In this document: positions 16,452-25,840 of the stretch, piece after piece
Layout of the letters: every line of letters starts with the position of its first letter
Position numbering within the stretch: position 1 is the stretch's first letter
Source of the DNA: Rikenellaceae bacterium
GTDB taxonomy: Bacteria > Bacteroidota > Bacteroidia > Bacteroidales > Rikenellaceae
Direction: 5' to 3'
Assembly: GCA_902363575.1 (NCBI GenBank)
Contig: CABJAJ010000008.1
Coordinates: 67,827 to 131,826, forward strand
Length of the DNA stretch: 64,000 bases
Translations under genes and position numbers: made by a program
The notes under the pieces: generated by a model
Told to the model about the DNA's origin: nothing
Database searches by the model: none
Seen by the model: only the letters and a program-made list of their open reading frames with translations

Positions 16452-18407
16452 ATGAAAAAGGCAAAGAACATGAACACTCCGCATACCCACGCCTGCAATT
16501 GCCACGCACACGCCCCTACGGGGGAGGCACATTCGCTCGGGGCCTACGCCTGGCCGCTGGTTTCGCTGCTGCTGCTCGGCGGCGGCCTGCTGCTCGATGC
16601 GGCGGGAGCTTTCGGGCATCCGCTTCTGCGGCTCGCATGGTACCTGGGCGCCTACCTGCCTGTCGGCCTCCCCGTGCTCCGCAGCGCATGGGAGCAGCTT
16701 CGCCGCGGCGGGCTGTTCAACGAATTCACGCTGATGACCCTGGCCGCCATCGGGGCGTTCTGCATCGGGGAGTACCCCGAAGGGGTGGCCGTGATGCTCT
16801 TCTATACGGTGGGTGAGATTTTTCAGGAGCGGGCCGTCGGCCGGGCCCGCCGCAGCATCGGCGCGCTGCTCGACGTGCGACCCCGCACGGCCAATCTGGT
16901 CGGAGGCGAACGCACGGAAGCCATCGCACCCGAGCGGGTCGCCGTCGGCTCGGAGATCGAAATCCGGGCGGGCGAACGCGTGCCGCTGGACGGCGTGCTG
17001 CTCGATGCCGAGGCGTCGTTCAACACTTCGGCCCTTACCGGGGAAAGCGTCCCCCGGCGCATCCGCAGGGGTGAAAACGTACTTGCGGGGATGATCGCGG
17101 AAAACCGCACCGTGCGCGTGCGCACCACCCGCCCTTTCGCCGACAGCGCACTGGCCCGCATTCTCCGCCTGGTCGAGCAGGCTGCCGACCGCAAAGCCCC
17201 CGCCGAACGGTTCATCCGCCGCTTCGCCCGCATCTACACCCCCGTGGTGACGCTGCTTGCCGCAGTCATCGCCACGGCTCCCTGGCTCTGGTCGCTCGTC
17301 GATCCGCAGTTCGCGTTTTCCTGGAGCGAATCGATCTACCGGGGACTCGTTTTTCTGGTGATCTCGTGCCCGTGCGCATTGGTGGTCAGCATCCCCCTCG
17401 GCTATTTCGGCGGCATCGGCGCCGCCTCGCGGCAGGGTATTCTGTTTAAGGGCGGCAACTTCCTGGACGTAGTCACCCGGCTCGGCACCGTCCTTTTCGA
17501 CAAGACGGGCACGCTCACCGAAGGGACCTTCGAGGTGAGAGAGGTCCGCACCGCACCGGAGGTTTCGGAGCGGAAATTGCTCGAGACCCTTGCGGCCCTC
17601 GAAAGCCGCAGCACCCATCCCATCGCCCGGGCAGTGGTTAGGTACGCCGAAAATCGGGGCGTCGCCGTGGCGCGGGGAGCCGACACGACCGAGCATCCGG
17701 GACGGGGCGTGAGCGGCCGTCTGGCGCAGGGAGAGGCCCTCGCCGGCAACACCCGGCTGCTCCGCGAGCGGGGCGTCGAATACCCTGCGGAGCTCGACGC
17801 GTCGGCCGAAACCTCGGTGCTGGCCGCCCTCGACGACCGCTACCTGGGGTGCGTGACCGTCGCCGACCGGCCCAAACCCGACGCCCGCGAGGCCGTGGAA
17901 GCTCTCAAAGCCGAAGGCATCCCCCACATCGGCATCCTCTCGGGCGACCGGCAGGCATTGGTCAGCCGCCTTGCCGGACAGCTCGGGATCGACGAAGCGT
18001 GGGGCGACCTGCTGCCCGAGGGCAAGGCGGCCCGCATCGAGGCGAAGCGCAGCGAGAGCTCCCTGCCCGTGGCCTTCGTGGGCGACGGAATCAACGACGC
18101 GCCGGCCCTCGCCCTGAGCGATCTGGGAATCGCCATGGGTGGTCTGGGCAGCGACGCCGCCATCGAAACGGCCGACGTGGTCATCCAGTCCGACCGGCCC
18201 TCGAAGGTGGCCACGGCCATCCGCATCGGACGGGCTACGCGGCGCATCGTGTGGCAGAACATCGCCCTCGCTTTCGGGGTCAAGCTGCTGGTGCTCGTGC
18301 TGGGCGCGGGTGGGCTGGCGACCCTTTGGGAAGCCGTATTCGCGGACGTCGGCGTGGCCCTGCTGGCTATCCTGAACGCCGTGAGGATTCAGCGCAAACA
18401 ATTTTAA
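16452..18407 (+). CDS. P1B-type heavy-metal ATPase (Zn/Cd/Pb class)
   Basis: 651 residues (645 if started at 16470). The N terminus is His/Cys-rich (HTHACNCHAH) and lacks an HMA domain. Then come TGES (actuator), the transmembrane CPC motif in ISCPCALVVS, the phosphorylation box DKTGTLTEG, a nucleotide domain with STHPIA, and GDGINDAPALA. The last membrane helix contains ADVGVALLAILN, the DxG motif that marks P1B-2 pumps. It should export zinc, cadmium or lead to the periplasm. A Fur-family regulator follows in the same direction and a dyad overlaps the promoter. Confidence 0.92.
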   Translation: MKKAKNMNTPHTHACNCHAHAPTGEAHSLGAYAWPLVSLLLLGGGLLLDAAGAFGHPLLRLAWYLGAYLPVGLPVLRSAWEQLRRGGLFNEFTLMTLAAIGAFCIGEYPEGVAVMLFYTVGEIFQERAVGRARRSIGALLDVRPRTANLVGGERTEAIAPERVAVGSEIEIRAGERVPLDGVLLDAEASFNTSALTGESVPRRIRRGENVLAGMIAENRTVRVRTTRPFADSALARILRLVEQAADRKAPAERFIRRFARIYTPVVTLLAAVIATAPWLWSLVDPQFAFSWSESIYRGLVFLVISCPCALVVSIPLGYFGGIGAASRQGILFKGGNFLDVVTRLGTVLFDKTGTLTEGTFEVREVRTAPEVSERKLLETLAALESRSTHPIARAVVRYAENRGVAVARGADTTEHPGRGVSGRLAQGEALAGNTRLLRERGVEYPAELDASAETSVLAALDDRYLGCVTVADRPKPDAREAVEALKAEGIPHIGILSGDRQALVSRLAGQLGIDEAWGDLLPEGKAARIEAKRSESSLPVAFVGDGINDAPALALSDLGIAMGGLGSDAAIETADVVIQSDRPSKVATAIRIGRATRRIVWQNIALAFGVKLLVLVLGAGGLATLWEAVFADVGVALLAILNAVRIQRKQF

Positions 18408-18419
18408 TGCCTGTAAGAT

Positions 18420-18848
18420 ATGAAAACCGACGAAGCGACCTGCCTGCAATCGCTCGAAGCGCGGGACATCCGCCCCACGGCTCTGCGGCTGCTGATCCTG
18501 CGCACCATGCACGACTTCGAGCGTGCGTTCAGCCTCGCCGACCTTGAGGATGCCCTTCCGAGCATCGACCGCTCGACGCTCTTCCGCACGCTCACGCTCT
18601 TTCTGGGGCGGCACCTGATCCACGGCATCGACGACGGAAGCGGCTCGCTCAAATATGCGCTCTGTGCGAGCGACTGCGACTGCGGGATCGACGACCTGCA
18701 CACCCATTTCTACTGCACCTCCTGTCGCCGGACGTTCTGTTTCCGCAACACCCACGTCCCGCAGGTTCCCCTGCCCGACGGGTTCACGGCCGAAAACGTC
18801 AATTACGTCATCAAGGGACGCTGCGCCGACTGTGCGAAAAAGCCCTGA
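18420..18848 (+). CDS. Fur-family metalloregulator
   Basis: 142 residues. It has a winged-helix DNA-binding part ([24 protein letters not shown]) and a dimerisation part with HTHFYCTSC and a C-terminal CADC, giving the two CxxC pairs of the structural zinc site. It lies 12 bases after the ATPase gene, so it is probably a Zur-like local sensor of the exported metal. The sensed metal cannot be read from sequence. Confidence 0.9.
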   Translation: MKTDEATCLQSLEARDIRPTALRLLILRTMHDFERAFSLADLEDALPSIDRSTLFRTLTLFLGRHLIHGIDDGSGSLKYALCASDCDCGIDDLHTHFYCTSCRRTFCFRNTHVPQVPLPDGFTAENVNYVIKGRCADCAKKP

Positions 18849-18927
18849 CCTTGTGTTCGTTGGCCTGCAAGGCCATATTTTTCCGTCAGGATTTCCGTCA
18901 GGCCGGCTGCAATCCCGATTTTTTACC

Positions 18928-18935
18928 TACTTTTG
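18928..18935 (+). promoter_or_regulatory. -7 element of the histidine kinase gene
   Basis: TACTTTTG about 130 bases before the ATG at 19067, leaving a long leader. Confidence 0.45.
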
Positions 18936-19066
18936 TATGGGGACTCCCGCTGCATGAGCACATGGGATTCGACCGGAGCGACCACCGCCGCCATCGGCGG
19001 CCGATGTTGTTCCGCGGCCGGAGCAGCCCCGGGACGGGAGTGTTTTCCGCCTTTAATATTTATGCC

Positions 19067-21007
19067 ATGACCGGATACAACATCGCCCTCGTCGTCCTTA
19101 TCTGCCTGTGCATCGCCGCAGGGGGCGGGTACCTGCACCTCAGGCGCAGACTGGCGCGCACCCGCTTCGCGGAAGGGATCGTCCGCGCCATGCCCGACGT
19201 CATTTTCCTGGTCGATGACCGGCTCGTGATCCGCGACATAATCAACAACCAGCACAAAACGCTTTCCGCCCCGGTCTCCTCCCTGATCGGCCGCCCGGTC
19301 ACGGAGGCCCTCACGCCGGAATCCGCCCGACAGGTGGCCGGCAACATCCGCAGCGCCCTCTCCGACGACAAGGTGCATACGGACCGTTACGCTGTGCGCC
19401 ATAAGGCGGGGCCCCGTTATTACGAAGGGCGCTACAAACGGATCGGGCCGAACCTGGTCGTCTGCTTCGAGCGCGACGTGACCGAGCAGCATATCGACCT
19501 CACCACGCTCCAGCAAAGCGAACAATTGCTCAACGCCGTGCTGGACAACATGCCCATGCCGCTGATCGTCAAGGACATCGACGACGACCTGAAATACGTA
19601 TTCTGGAACAAACGGTGCGAGGAGCAGGGAGGCTACACCCGCGAACAGATCATCGGACGCACCGACCTGGAGATCTACGGCCGCGAGCGCGGCAGCCGCT
19701 ACCGCGAAATCGACCGCCGCATCATCTCGGAAAAAGGCTCCTACAAGGGAGAGGAGATCTACACCACGCCCGACGGGGTGAAACACGTGTCGATCGTAAA
19801 CAAGAACGTGGTATCCAACAACCTCCACCATTGGCTCCTGGCCACGCGGTGGGATATCTCCGACCTGATCCGCACGCAGGACGAGCTGCTCAGAGCCAAG
19901 GAGGAGGTCGAGAAGACGCAGGCGATGAACCAGCTTATCCTCGACCACTCCGACAACGGACTGGTTTTCCTGTCGCCGGATTTCATCGTCGAGTGGGAAA
20001 ACGTCGGCAAATACTCCCACCACCCGCGCGCCGCCCGCTATAAAAAAGGGGTCTGCTGCTACCGCAACATCCGCGACCAGGAGAGCCCCTGTCCGGAGTG
20101 CGTGGTCAGGAAAGCCATGCTCTCGGGACAACGGGAGAAGAAATCGGCTTCGCTCGAAGGCATCGACATCGAAATGACGGCCACCCCGGTTTTCGACACA
20201 GCCGCCGACCGGCACACGCTCAGGGGCGTGGTGCTCAAGTACGAGGACGTCTCGCTCCAGCGGCAGGCCGCGCGCGAGCTGCAGGCCGCTAAGGAGGCCG
20301 CCGAAAAGTCCGACCGGCTCAAGTCGCTCTTCCTCTCCAACATGAGCCATGAAATCCGCACGCCCCTCAACGCCATCATCGGATTCAGCGAGCTGCTGGC
20401 CCAGACCGACGATCCGCAGGAGCGGCAGGAGTATGCAGGGATCGTCAGCCGCAACAACGAACTGCTGCTCCAGTTAATCAACGACATCCTCGACCTCTCG
20501 AAAATCGAAGCCAACACGCTCGATTTCGTCCTGGCCGAAACCGACGTCAGGGGGCTCATGCGCACGCTCGAACTCTCCAGCCGCCAGAAATCGCTCCGCC
20601 CGGAGGTGGAAATCCGTTTCGTCACCGAGGAGGTGCCCTGCATGCTCCGCACCGACCAAAACCGTTTCATGCAGTTGATGACCAACCTCCTGGGCAATGC
20701 GATGAAATTCACGGAGCAGGGCTCCATCCGTTTCGGCTACGAGCTGCTGCCCGACGGGACGTGGCGCTTCTTCGTCACCGACACCGGGCGCGGCATCCCC
20801 GCCGAAAAGATCGGCGAGGTATTCAAACGCTTCGTCAAACTCGACGCCTTCACCAATGGCACGGGACTCGGGCTGGCCATCTGCCAGCATATCGTCGAGC
20901 GGCTGGGCGGACGCATCGGGGTCGAATCCGAGCAGGGACGGGGCAGCACCTTCTGGTTCACGCTGCCCGGACAGGAGACGAAGCCCGGAAAGGAAACGGA
21001 GGCATAA
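19067..21007 (+). CDS. PAS-domain sensor histidine kinase
   Basis: 646 residues. One N-terminal membrane helix (about 5-22) leads into three PAS-like domains (about 35-150, 155-290 and 295-410). The third holds a cysteine cluster, CCYRN followed by SPCPECVV. The kinase core has [12 protein letters not shown] (phospho-His), NLLGNAMKF (N box), DTGRGIP (G1) and [12 protein letters not shown] (G2). There is no receiver domain and no response regulator next to it. Almost all of it should be cytoplasmic, suggesting an internal or redox-type signal (inference). Confidence 0.88.
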   Translation: MTGYNIALVVLICLCIAAGGGYLHLRRRLARTRFAEGIVRAMPDVIFLVDDRLVIRDIINNQHKTLSAPVSSLIGRPVTEALTPESARQVAGNIRSALSDDKVHTDRYAVRHKAGPRYYEGRYKRIGPNLVVCFERDVTEQHIDLTTLQQSEQLLNAVLDNMPMPLIVKDIDDDLKYVFWNKRCEEQGGYTREQIIGRTDLEIYGRERGSRYREIDRRIISEKGSYKGEEIYTTPDGVKHVSIVNKNVVSNNLHHWLLATRWDISDLIRTQDELLRAKEEVEKTQAMNQLILDHSDNGLVFLSPDFIVEWENVGKYSHHPRAARYKKGVCCYRNIRDQESPCPECVVRKAMLSGQREKKSASLEGIDIEMTATPVFDTAADRHTLRGVVLKYEDVSLQRQAARELQAAKEAAEKSDRLKSLFLSNMSHEIRTPLNAIIGFSELLAQTDDPQERQEYAGIVSRNNELLLQLINDILDLSKIEANTLDFVLAETDVRGLMRTLELSSRQKSLRPEVEIRFVTEEVPCMLRTDQNRFMQLMTNLLGNAMKFTEQGSIRFGYELLPDGTWRFFVTDTGRGIPAEKIGEVFKRFVKLDAFTNGTGLGLAICQHIVERLGGRIGVESEQGRGSTFWFTLPGQETKPGKETEA

Positions 21008-21273
21008 CAGCATCGCGCTGCCCGCAGAGCCGACAGCGATGGTGCGGGAATATCGAATTTACAAAAGGTATGCGCAGAGCCGTTGGGGTTTAACGACCCG
21101 TGAACGGCACTTACCTGATCTTAGAAATAAGCGATGTGTACAGTTCGCAGCTGCGCACTTTTCTAAGCGCACCCTATTCAGGTCGTTCCGGAGAGACGAC
21201 CCGTCTCGGGATTCATTATCCTCCTGCAAATAATCGGATTGTGTACGGCAATTTTTATTATGCCGAAATTTTC

Positions 21274-21281
21274 TTACCTTT
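21274..21281 (+). promoter_or_regulatory. -7 element of the structured RNA
   Basis: TACCTTTG ends four bases before the outer stem of the structured RNA, so transcription should start at the stem base. Confidence 0.6.
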
Positions 21282-21284
21282 GCC

Positions 21285-21437
21285 GGTGACAAACCCTATG
21301 TTAGTTATACCGAACTGACGTTGCCACGATTTCACAATTGGCAACGCAGCGCCCGTTGGGGAGCAATCCCGCGAACGGTAAACATACGTCAGTTCAGTCT
21401 GTGTAGGGTTTGTCACCTGCGTTGTCATTTTTTTATT
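21285..21437 (+). ncRNA. Highly structured RNA, 6S-like layout (unidentified)
   Basis: A perfect 13-bp outer stem (21285-21297 with 21403-21415), an asymmetric internal loop of 13 and 8 nt, a perfect 10-bp stem (21311-21320 with 21385-21394), and two inner hairpins (TGCCA/TGGCA and CCGTT/AACGG). A T-rich tail (21427-21438) follows. The promoter, the start exactly at the stem and the T tail indicate a free-standing RNA of about 150 nt. A long rod with a central bubble resembles 6S RNA, but the family was not confirmed. There is no reading frame that would explain the pairing. Confidence 0.65.
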
Positions 21438-21438
21438 T

Positions 21439-21454
21439 TATGACAAACCCTACA
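21439..21454 (+). repeat. Extra copy of the RNA outer-stem sequence
   Basis: TGACAAACCCTACAC repeats the 5' stem strand of the structured RNA and is complementary to 21400-21414. A read-through transcript could therefore form an alternative hairpin using the 3' strand of the RNA. Confidence 0.6.
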
Positions 21455-21719
21455 CAATGCACTTGCCCCGGCAGTGCACGTCGCAAGGCCAGCCGCAGGC
21501 GGTTTCCGCCCTGCAACCTTTCGATTCGTTTTCATCTCCATCCGCCGGATTAGCAAGTAATTGCTAACCAAATTGTTATTCTCTTTGTTGTGCCCTGTGC
21601 ATGATAAAGACGGCCACAACTAACCGCTTGTGCGGCTGACCTTTCCTCTGCCTGTCGGGAGGCGTCCGACGGAGCGGGGCAGGCATTATTTCGGACTGCG
21701 CGGCATCGTTGGCCGGGGC

Positions 21720-21832
21720 GGGATTGGCTCGCACGGCTCGCCGTTCCCTTGCTTGCCGGCAGCGATCTGCTTCATTGGCCGGGACGGGATTGGCTCGCGT
21801 TGCTCGCCGTTCCCTTGCCTGCCGGCGGCGTC
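21720..21832 (-). repeat. Tandem GC-rich repeat units, locus 1
   Basis: Two units, each reading on the minus strand CCGGCARGCAAGGGAACGG, then CGAGC, CGAGCCAATCCCG and CCCCGGCCAA-like sequence. The same unit occurs twice at 63555-63710. Translation gives RQARERRA-like repeats, but the conservation is of DNA and no start or promoter supports a gene. Confidence 0.6.
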
Positions 21833-21836
21833 CCTG

Positions 21837-21953
21837 CAAGAGCCGGAAAATGCCGAAAGGCTACTTTTTTATTTTGGCGTGCAGCTTCGGGTAAACCCGG
21901 CTGCTCTCCAAAATAAAAAAGCTGCGACTTCATCGCAGCTTTTCCGGCTCTTG
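21837..21953 (-). repeat. Nested palindromic element, copy 1
   Basis: On the minus strand it starts GCAAGAGCCGGAAA and ends with the inverted copy TTTCCGGCTCTTGC. Inside are a terminator-like hairpin (AGCTGCGA/TCGCAGCT plus T run), a TTTTTTATTTTGG/CCAAAATAAAAAA pair and a GCAGC/GCTGC hairpin. The first about 94 bases are identical to the copy at 63431. It touches the chromosomal att half-site that followed tRNA-Ser(CGA) before the mobile element inserted. Confidence 0.75.
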
Positions 21954-21975
21954 CGGAGAGAGAGGCTCTTGAACC
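21951..21975. mobile_element. Left attachment site of the integrative element
   Basis: The 25 bases match 20 of 25 bases at 34520-34544, and 14 of 15 in the first part (TTGCGGAGAGAGAGG against TTGCGGAGAAAGAGG). This is the 3' end of a serine tRNA gene, the usual target of tyrosine integrases. It marks the left boundary of the AT-richer island. Confidence 0.8.
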
Positions 21976-22084
21976 TTTGCTATCTCAAAATATCACACAA
22001 TTGCAAATACCTATTAATAACCAACTTATTACAATCATAATTAAATCTAAATATTATCGAATATCGCTCGCTATTTCAATTTTT

Positions 22085-22120
22085 GGGTGTATATTTGGGT
22101 GCGGAATTTCAAATACACCC
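22085..22120. promoter_or_regulatory. Left arm-type repeats (GGGTGTA) over the integrase promoter
   Basis: GGGTGTATAT (22085), GGGTG (22097) and the inverted AAATACACCC (22111) surround the TATATTTG promoter element at 22090-22097. Matching repeats lie near the right end. They are likely integrase arm-binding sites, and binding here could also repress the integrase gene. Confidence 0.55.
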
Positions 22121-22124
22121 AGTC

Positions 22125-23408
22125 ATGAACATCAAACGAAACATCATTTTTGCACCTGAAAGCCGCAAAAAGAACGGCGTTCCAATCGTGGAGAACGTAC
22201 CCATCCGTATGCGTGTCATATACGCAAGCCATCGCATCGAGTTTACAACCGGCTACCGCATTGATATAGCCAAGTGGGATGCAGACAAGCAGCGTGTAAA
22301 GAACGGATGTACCAATAAATTAAAGCAAAGCGCATCCGAAATCAATGCGGATTTGCTAAGATACTATGCCGAAATTCAAAACGTATTCAAAGAATTTGAG
22401 GTACAGGAAACCATGCCGACCACCCAACAGTTAAAAGATGCGTTCAATCTGAAAATGAAAAATAACAACGAGGAGCAGCAGGAAGATACTAAAATAAGTT
22501 TTTGGGAGATATTTGATGAGTTTGTCAAGGAATGTGGCAATCAGAACAACTGGACAGAATCCACATACGAAAAATTTGCAGCCGTAAAAAATCACCTGAA
22601 AGAGTTCAAAGAAGATGTGACTTTTGAGTATTTCGATGAGTTCGGACTAAACGAGTATGTAAACTTCCTGCGTGACAAAAAAGACATGAGAAACAGTACC
22701 ATCGGCAAACAGATAGGATTTCTCAAATGGTTCCTGCGATGGAGCTTCAAAAAGGGATATAATCAAAACATTGCATACGATACATTTAAACCGAAATTGA
22801 AAACCACCTCAAAGAAGGTAATCTTTCTGACATGGGACGAATTGAATAGATTGAAAGATTATCAGATACCCAAAGACAAACAATATCTGGAACGTGTCAG
22901 GGATGTTTTCCTGTTCTGTTGTTTCACAAGTCTAAGGTATTCAGATGTCCGTAACTTGAAGCGAAGTGATGTCAAATCCGACCACATAGAAGTTACTACC
23001 GTCAAAACGGCAGACAGCCTAAACATTGAACTGAACAAATACAGCAAAGCCATACTTGAAAAATACAAGGACATTCACTTTGAGAACAACATGGCACTGC
23101 CCGTTATCAGCAATCAGAAAATGAACGATTATTTGAAAGAACTGGGGGAACTCGCAGAAATCAACGAGCCTGTACGGGAAACCTACTACAAAGGAAATGA
23201 GCGTATAGATGAAGTGACACCCAAATACGCATTGCTCAGTACCCATGCAGGAAGACGAACTTTCATCTGCAATGCCTTGGCTCTCGGCATCCCGGCACAG
23301 GTTGTAATGAAATGGACGGGACACAGCGATTATAAAGCCATGAAACCTTACATTGACATCGCAGATGACATTAAGGCAAATGCAATGAATAAATTCAACC
23401 AACTATAA
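22125..23408 (+). CDS. Tyrosine recombinase, integrase of the mobile element
   Basis: 427 residues from MNIKRNIIFAPESRKKNG. An N-terminal arm-DNA binding part is followed by a SAM-like core-binding domain (about 130-225) and a catalytic domain with TSLRYSDVRNL (Arg), STHAGRRTFICNAL (His-x-x-Arg), MKWTGHSDYKAMKPYIDI (His and Tyr). It should catalyse integration into and excision from tRNA-Ser(CGA). The start at 22125 sits about 20 bases after the predicted transcription start; a longer frame begins before it. It lies 150 bases from the left att site. Confidence 0.93.
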   Translation: MNIKRNIIFAPESRKKNGVPIVENVPIRMRVIYASHRIEFTTGYRIDIAKWDADKQRVKNGCTNKLKQSASEINADLLRYYAEIQNVFKEFEVQETMPTTQQLKDAFNLKMKNNNEEQQEDTKISFWEIFDEFVKECGNQNNWTESTYEKFAAVKNHLKEFKEDVTFEYFDEFGLNEYVNFLRDKKDMRNSTIGKQIGFLKWFLRWSFKKGYNQNIAYDTFKPKLKTTSKKVIFLTWDELNRLKDYQIPKDKQYLERVRDVFLFCCFTSLRYSDVRNLKRSDVKSDHIEVTTVKTADSLNIELNKYSKAILEKYKDIHFENNMALPVISNQKMNDYLKELGELAEINEPVRETYYKGNERIDEVTPKYALLSTHAGRRTFICNALALGIPAQVVMKWTGHSDYKAMKPYIDIADDIKANAMNKFNQL

Positions 23409-23448
23409 AAACAATCAGCAAGTTTCATGGTATGCCTGTTATTGGGCT

Positions 23449-23456
23449 TATCTTTG
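23449..23456 (+). promoter_or_regulatory. -7 element of the YhcG-type gene
   Basis: TATCTTTG 21 bases before the ATG, indicating that the nuclease gene is transcribed separately from the integrase. Confidence 0.6.
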
Positions 23457-23477
23457 TAACTTTCAATACATACAACA

Positions 23478-24773
23478 ATGAGCAACAACGATAACAACAT
23501 AGAGAAAAGAAGTTTCGAGGCTTTCGTCAATGCCATCGGCTCGGAAATAGAGCAGGCGCAAGTCCGGCTCATCAGTGCAGCCAATGCGCAGATGCTGTTC
23601 CACTACTGGAAGATGGGCAATTACATATTGTACCACCAGAACCGACAAGGCTGGGGCGGCAAGGTCATCAAGAGACTGGCGCAGGCGATACGGTTCAGTT
23701 ATCCCGAAAAGAAAGGATATTCGGTCAGGAACTTGGCTTATATGTGCCAGTTCGCACGCTCCTATCCATTGGGCGCATTACGGAGTTTTATAGAAACCGA
23801 TACGAAATTACTTACTCCAAGTGTGCAGAAAATCACGGATGAACTTCAAAGCCTGAACAATATGACATTTGCGCAAGAGCCTCTTGCGCAAATTCAATCT
23901 TCAGACAACAAGGAAGTTGCAATTGTGCAAGAACCTCTTGCACAAATTCAGGATGTAGCCCAAACAGTCGCTGCCGCTTACCAAATAGCGATTGAGGACA
24001 TAGAAAAACTGTTCCTGGCATCACCTGTTGCAAGAATCAATTGGGCAAGCCATGTGATTCTGCTGAACAGTTCCCTTCCGTTGGGTGTCGATTACTGGTA
24101 TATGAAGCAATCCGTGGAAATGGGTTGGAGCAGTAATACTCTTAAAACGCAGATTGAAAGCAAATTGTACGAAAGGCAAATCAACAGCCACAAGGTCAAT
24201 AATTTTACCGCCACGCTTCCTGTGCCCCAAAGCGACCTTGCCAACTACCTGTTGAAAGACCCGTATATCTTTGACTTGGCGGGAGCCAAAGAACGTGCGG
24301 ACGAAAGGGACATAGAGGAACAACTGGTGAAGCACGTCACCCGTTACCTGTTGGAAATGGGCAACGGATTCGCCTTTGTCGCAAGGCAGAAGCATTTCCA
24401 GATTGGCGACAGCGATTTCTATGCCGACCTAATCCTGTATAACATAAAACTCCATGCCTATGTGGTCGTGGAACTGAAAGCTACCCCGTTCAAACCGGAA
24501 TACGCCGGGCAGTTGAACTTCTACATCAATGTGGTGGACGACAAACTTAGGGGAGAGAATGACAACAAGACCATCGGGCTGCTGTTGTGCAAAGGCAAGG
24601 ATGAGATTGTCGCACAATATGCGCTGACCGGCTATGACCAGCCTATCGGCATCAGCGATTATCAGCTCAGCAAGGCTGTGCCGGAAAACCTGAAATCGGC
24701 ACTGCCGAGCATAGAACAGGTGGAAGAAGAACTGACGATGCTTCTTGACAATGAAAAGAACAGACAAAAGTAG
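23478..24773 (+). CDS. DUF1016/YhcG-type PD-(D/E)XK nuclease
   Basis: 431 residues. The DUF1016 N-terminal domain includes ISAANAQMLFHYWKMG and GYSVRNLAYMCQFA. The C-terminal nuclease domain has the core GDSDFYADLILYN and VVVELKA (D...ExK). Between them (about residues 133-160) two copies of QEPLAQIQ are encoded by palindromic DNA. YhcG proteins are common on mobile islands and are suspected of roles in defence or recombination; the role here is unproven. It has its own promoter. Confidence 0.87.
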   Translation: MSNNDNNIEKRSFEAFVNAIGSEIEQAQVRLISAANAQMLFHYWKMGNYILYHQNRQGWGGKVIKRLAQAIRFSYPEKKGYSVRNLAYMCQFARSYPLGALRSFIETDTKLLTPSVQKITDELQSLNNMTFAQEPLAQIQSSDNKEVAIVQEPLAQIQDVAQTVAAAYQIAIEDIEKLFLASPVARINWASHVILLNSSLPLGVDYWYMKQSVEMGWSSNTLKTQIESKLYERQINSHKVNNFTATLPVPQSDLANYLLKDPYIFDLAGAKERADERDIEEQLVKHVTRYLLEMGNGFAFVARQKHFQIGDSDFYADLILYNIKLHAYVVVELKATPFKPEYAGQLNFYINVVDDKLRGENDNKTIGLLLCKGKDEIVAQYALTGYDQPIGISDYQLSKAVPENLKSALPSIEQVEEELTMLLDNEKNRQK

Positions 24774-24780
24774 GACACCT

Positions 24781-25800
24781 ATGGCAGACAATATACAGAC
24801 GATGATTCCCCGATACGGGGAACTCAACAGAATATACAGGGACTATATGGACAACAGCACTTTTTCTTTTGACAGGCAAAAATTCATTTCCGATTTCTGT
24901 CAGCAGTACAATGACATGAAATCTTTTGAAGCCGCCATCCTTGAACTGGTGCTTGACAGGCAAAAAGAACAATACACCCTGATACTCAACAGCCTGAAAA
25001 CTGAAATAGAAAAGAGCATACAGGCTTATGAAACACGCCCCATAAGTAACAGTGCCATAGAGCGTGTCTGCCATCAGCACATGGAAAGGTATTCCCTTGA
25101 AATTGAAGCCCAGCTGGATGTCACAAGAAGTCTGAACAAGCCGCTGAATGAAGCCAACAACAGGTATGATTCCATTGGCTACCGGGAACATACTGCCGAA
25201 GAGGAAAAACAGGCAGAAAAAGAATATGAACGCTGCAAGGCTGAATATGACAGGGAAAAAGCCAGACTGAACGAACTCTATGACCTGCAAAAGGCTGCAA
25301 GAAATGAGGCATTCCAATATATGAAGAACCGTTGTGCGGACATATACCGCCAAAGCTGTCTTTTTCTGGATATATTGAAGAAATACATTCCTGACGGGAA
25401 ACGACAGGACGAGCCGGGCAAACCGGTCAGCCAGCAGGAAACAACAACGGAACGACACGAATACTTCAGCATGAAATTACTTTCGCTCATTCATGAGGTA
25501 TGTGTGGGAGAACAGTTCGAAGAAATTTCCGCACCGGATTTCTATGCCAACATGAACCTGCACCCCTGCAACTGCAAGCTGAAAACCAAACCGAGAGAGA
25601 AGATACGTGTATGTTATCTGATATTCCTCATGAGCGAAAAGCTCCCCAAACAGGACAGGGACAAATGGAAAGCCGGAATACTGAAACTGCTGGATATTGA
25701 TGACAGCTACTACAAGTCAAAGTACAAGGAGCCAGTTTCTGATTTCCCCAGTGACAGCAACCAGAATTTCGCCAAGGAAATGGAACATATATTCAGATAA
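24781..25800 (+). CDS. Unrecognised coiled-coil protein, mobile-element cargo
   Basis: 339 residues from MADNIQTMIPRYGELNR, seven bases after the YhcG stop; an upstream in-frame ATG would overlap that gene. The middle (about 60-200) is Glu/Lys/Arg-rich and likely coiled coil (EEEKQAEKEYERCKAEYD). The C-terminal 100 residues look globular (LHPCNCKLKTKPREK, CYLIFLMSEKLP). There is no signal peptide or membrane helix, and no family was recognised. Tight linkage suggests it works with the YhcG-type nuclease. A terminator follows. Confidence 0.75.
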   Translation: MADNIQTMIPRYGELNRIYRDYMDNSTFSFDRQKFISDFCQQYNDMKSFEAAILELVLDRQKEQYTLILNSLKTEIEKSIQAYETRPISNSAIERVCHQHMERYSLEIEAQLDVTRSLNKPLNEANNRYDSIGYREHTAEEEKQAEKEYERCKAEYDREKARLNELYDLQKAARNEAFQYMKNRCADIYRQSCLFLDILKKYIPDGKRQDEPGKPVSQQETTTERHEYFSMKLLSLIHEVCVGEQFEEISAPDFYANMNLHPCNCKLKTKPREKIRVCYLIFLMSEKLPKQDRDKWKAGILKLLDIDDSYYKSKYKEPVSDFPSDSNQNFAKEMEHIFR

Positions 25801-25840
25801 TCCGTGATATATCCTGATTCTTTACGAAAGTTCCACTTTT

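Noticed and set aside
15339..18755. A very long minus-strand open frame (1138 codons) over manA, the metal ATPase and the Fur gene
   Set aside because: Only its last 325 codons are manA. The rest runs antisense to well-supported genes and is an effect of high GC codon use.
21439..21454. Att site of another element
   Set aside because: The repeated word is the RNA stem sequence; no integrase or matching copy lies elsewhere in the window.
21425..21619. A 64-codon minus-strand frame between the structured RNA and the repeats
   Set aside because: It runs into the T tail of the RNA, and no family or promoter was seen.
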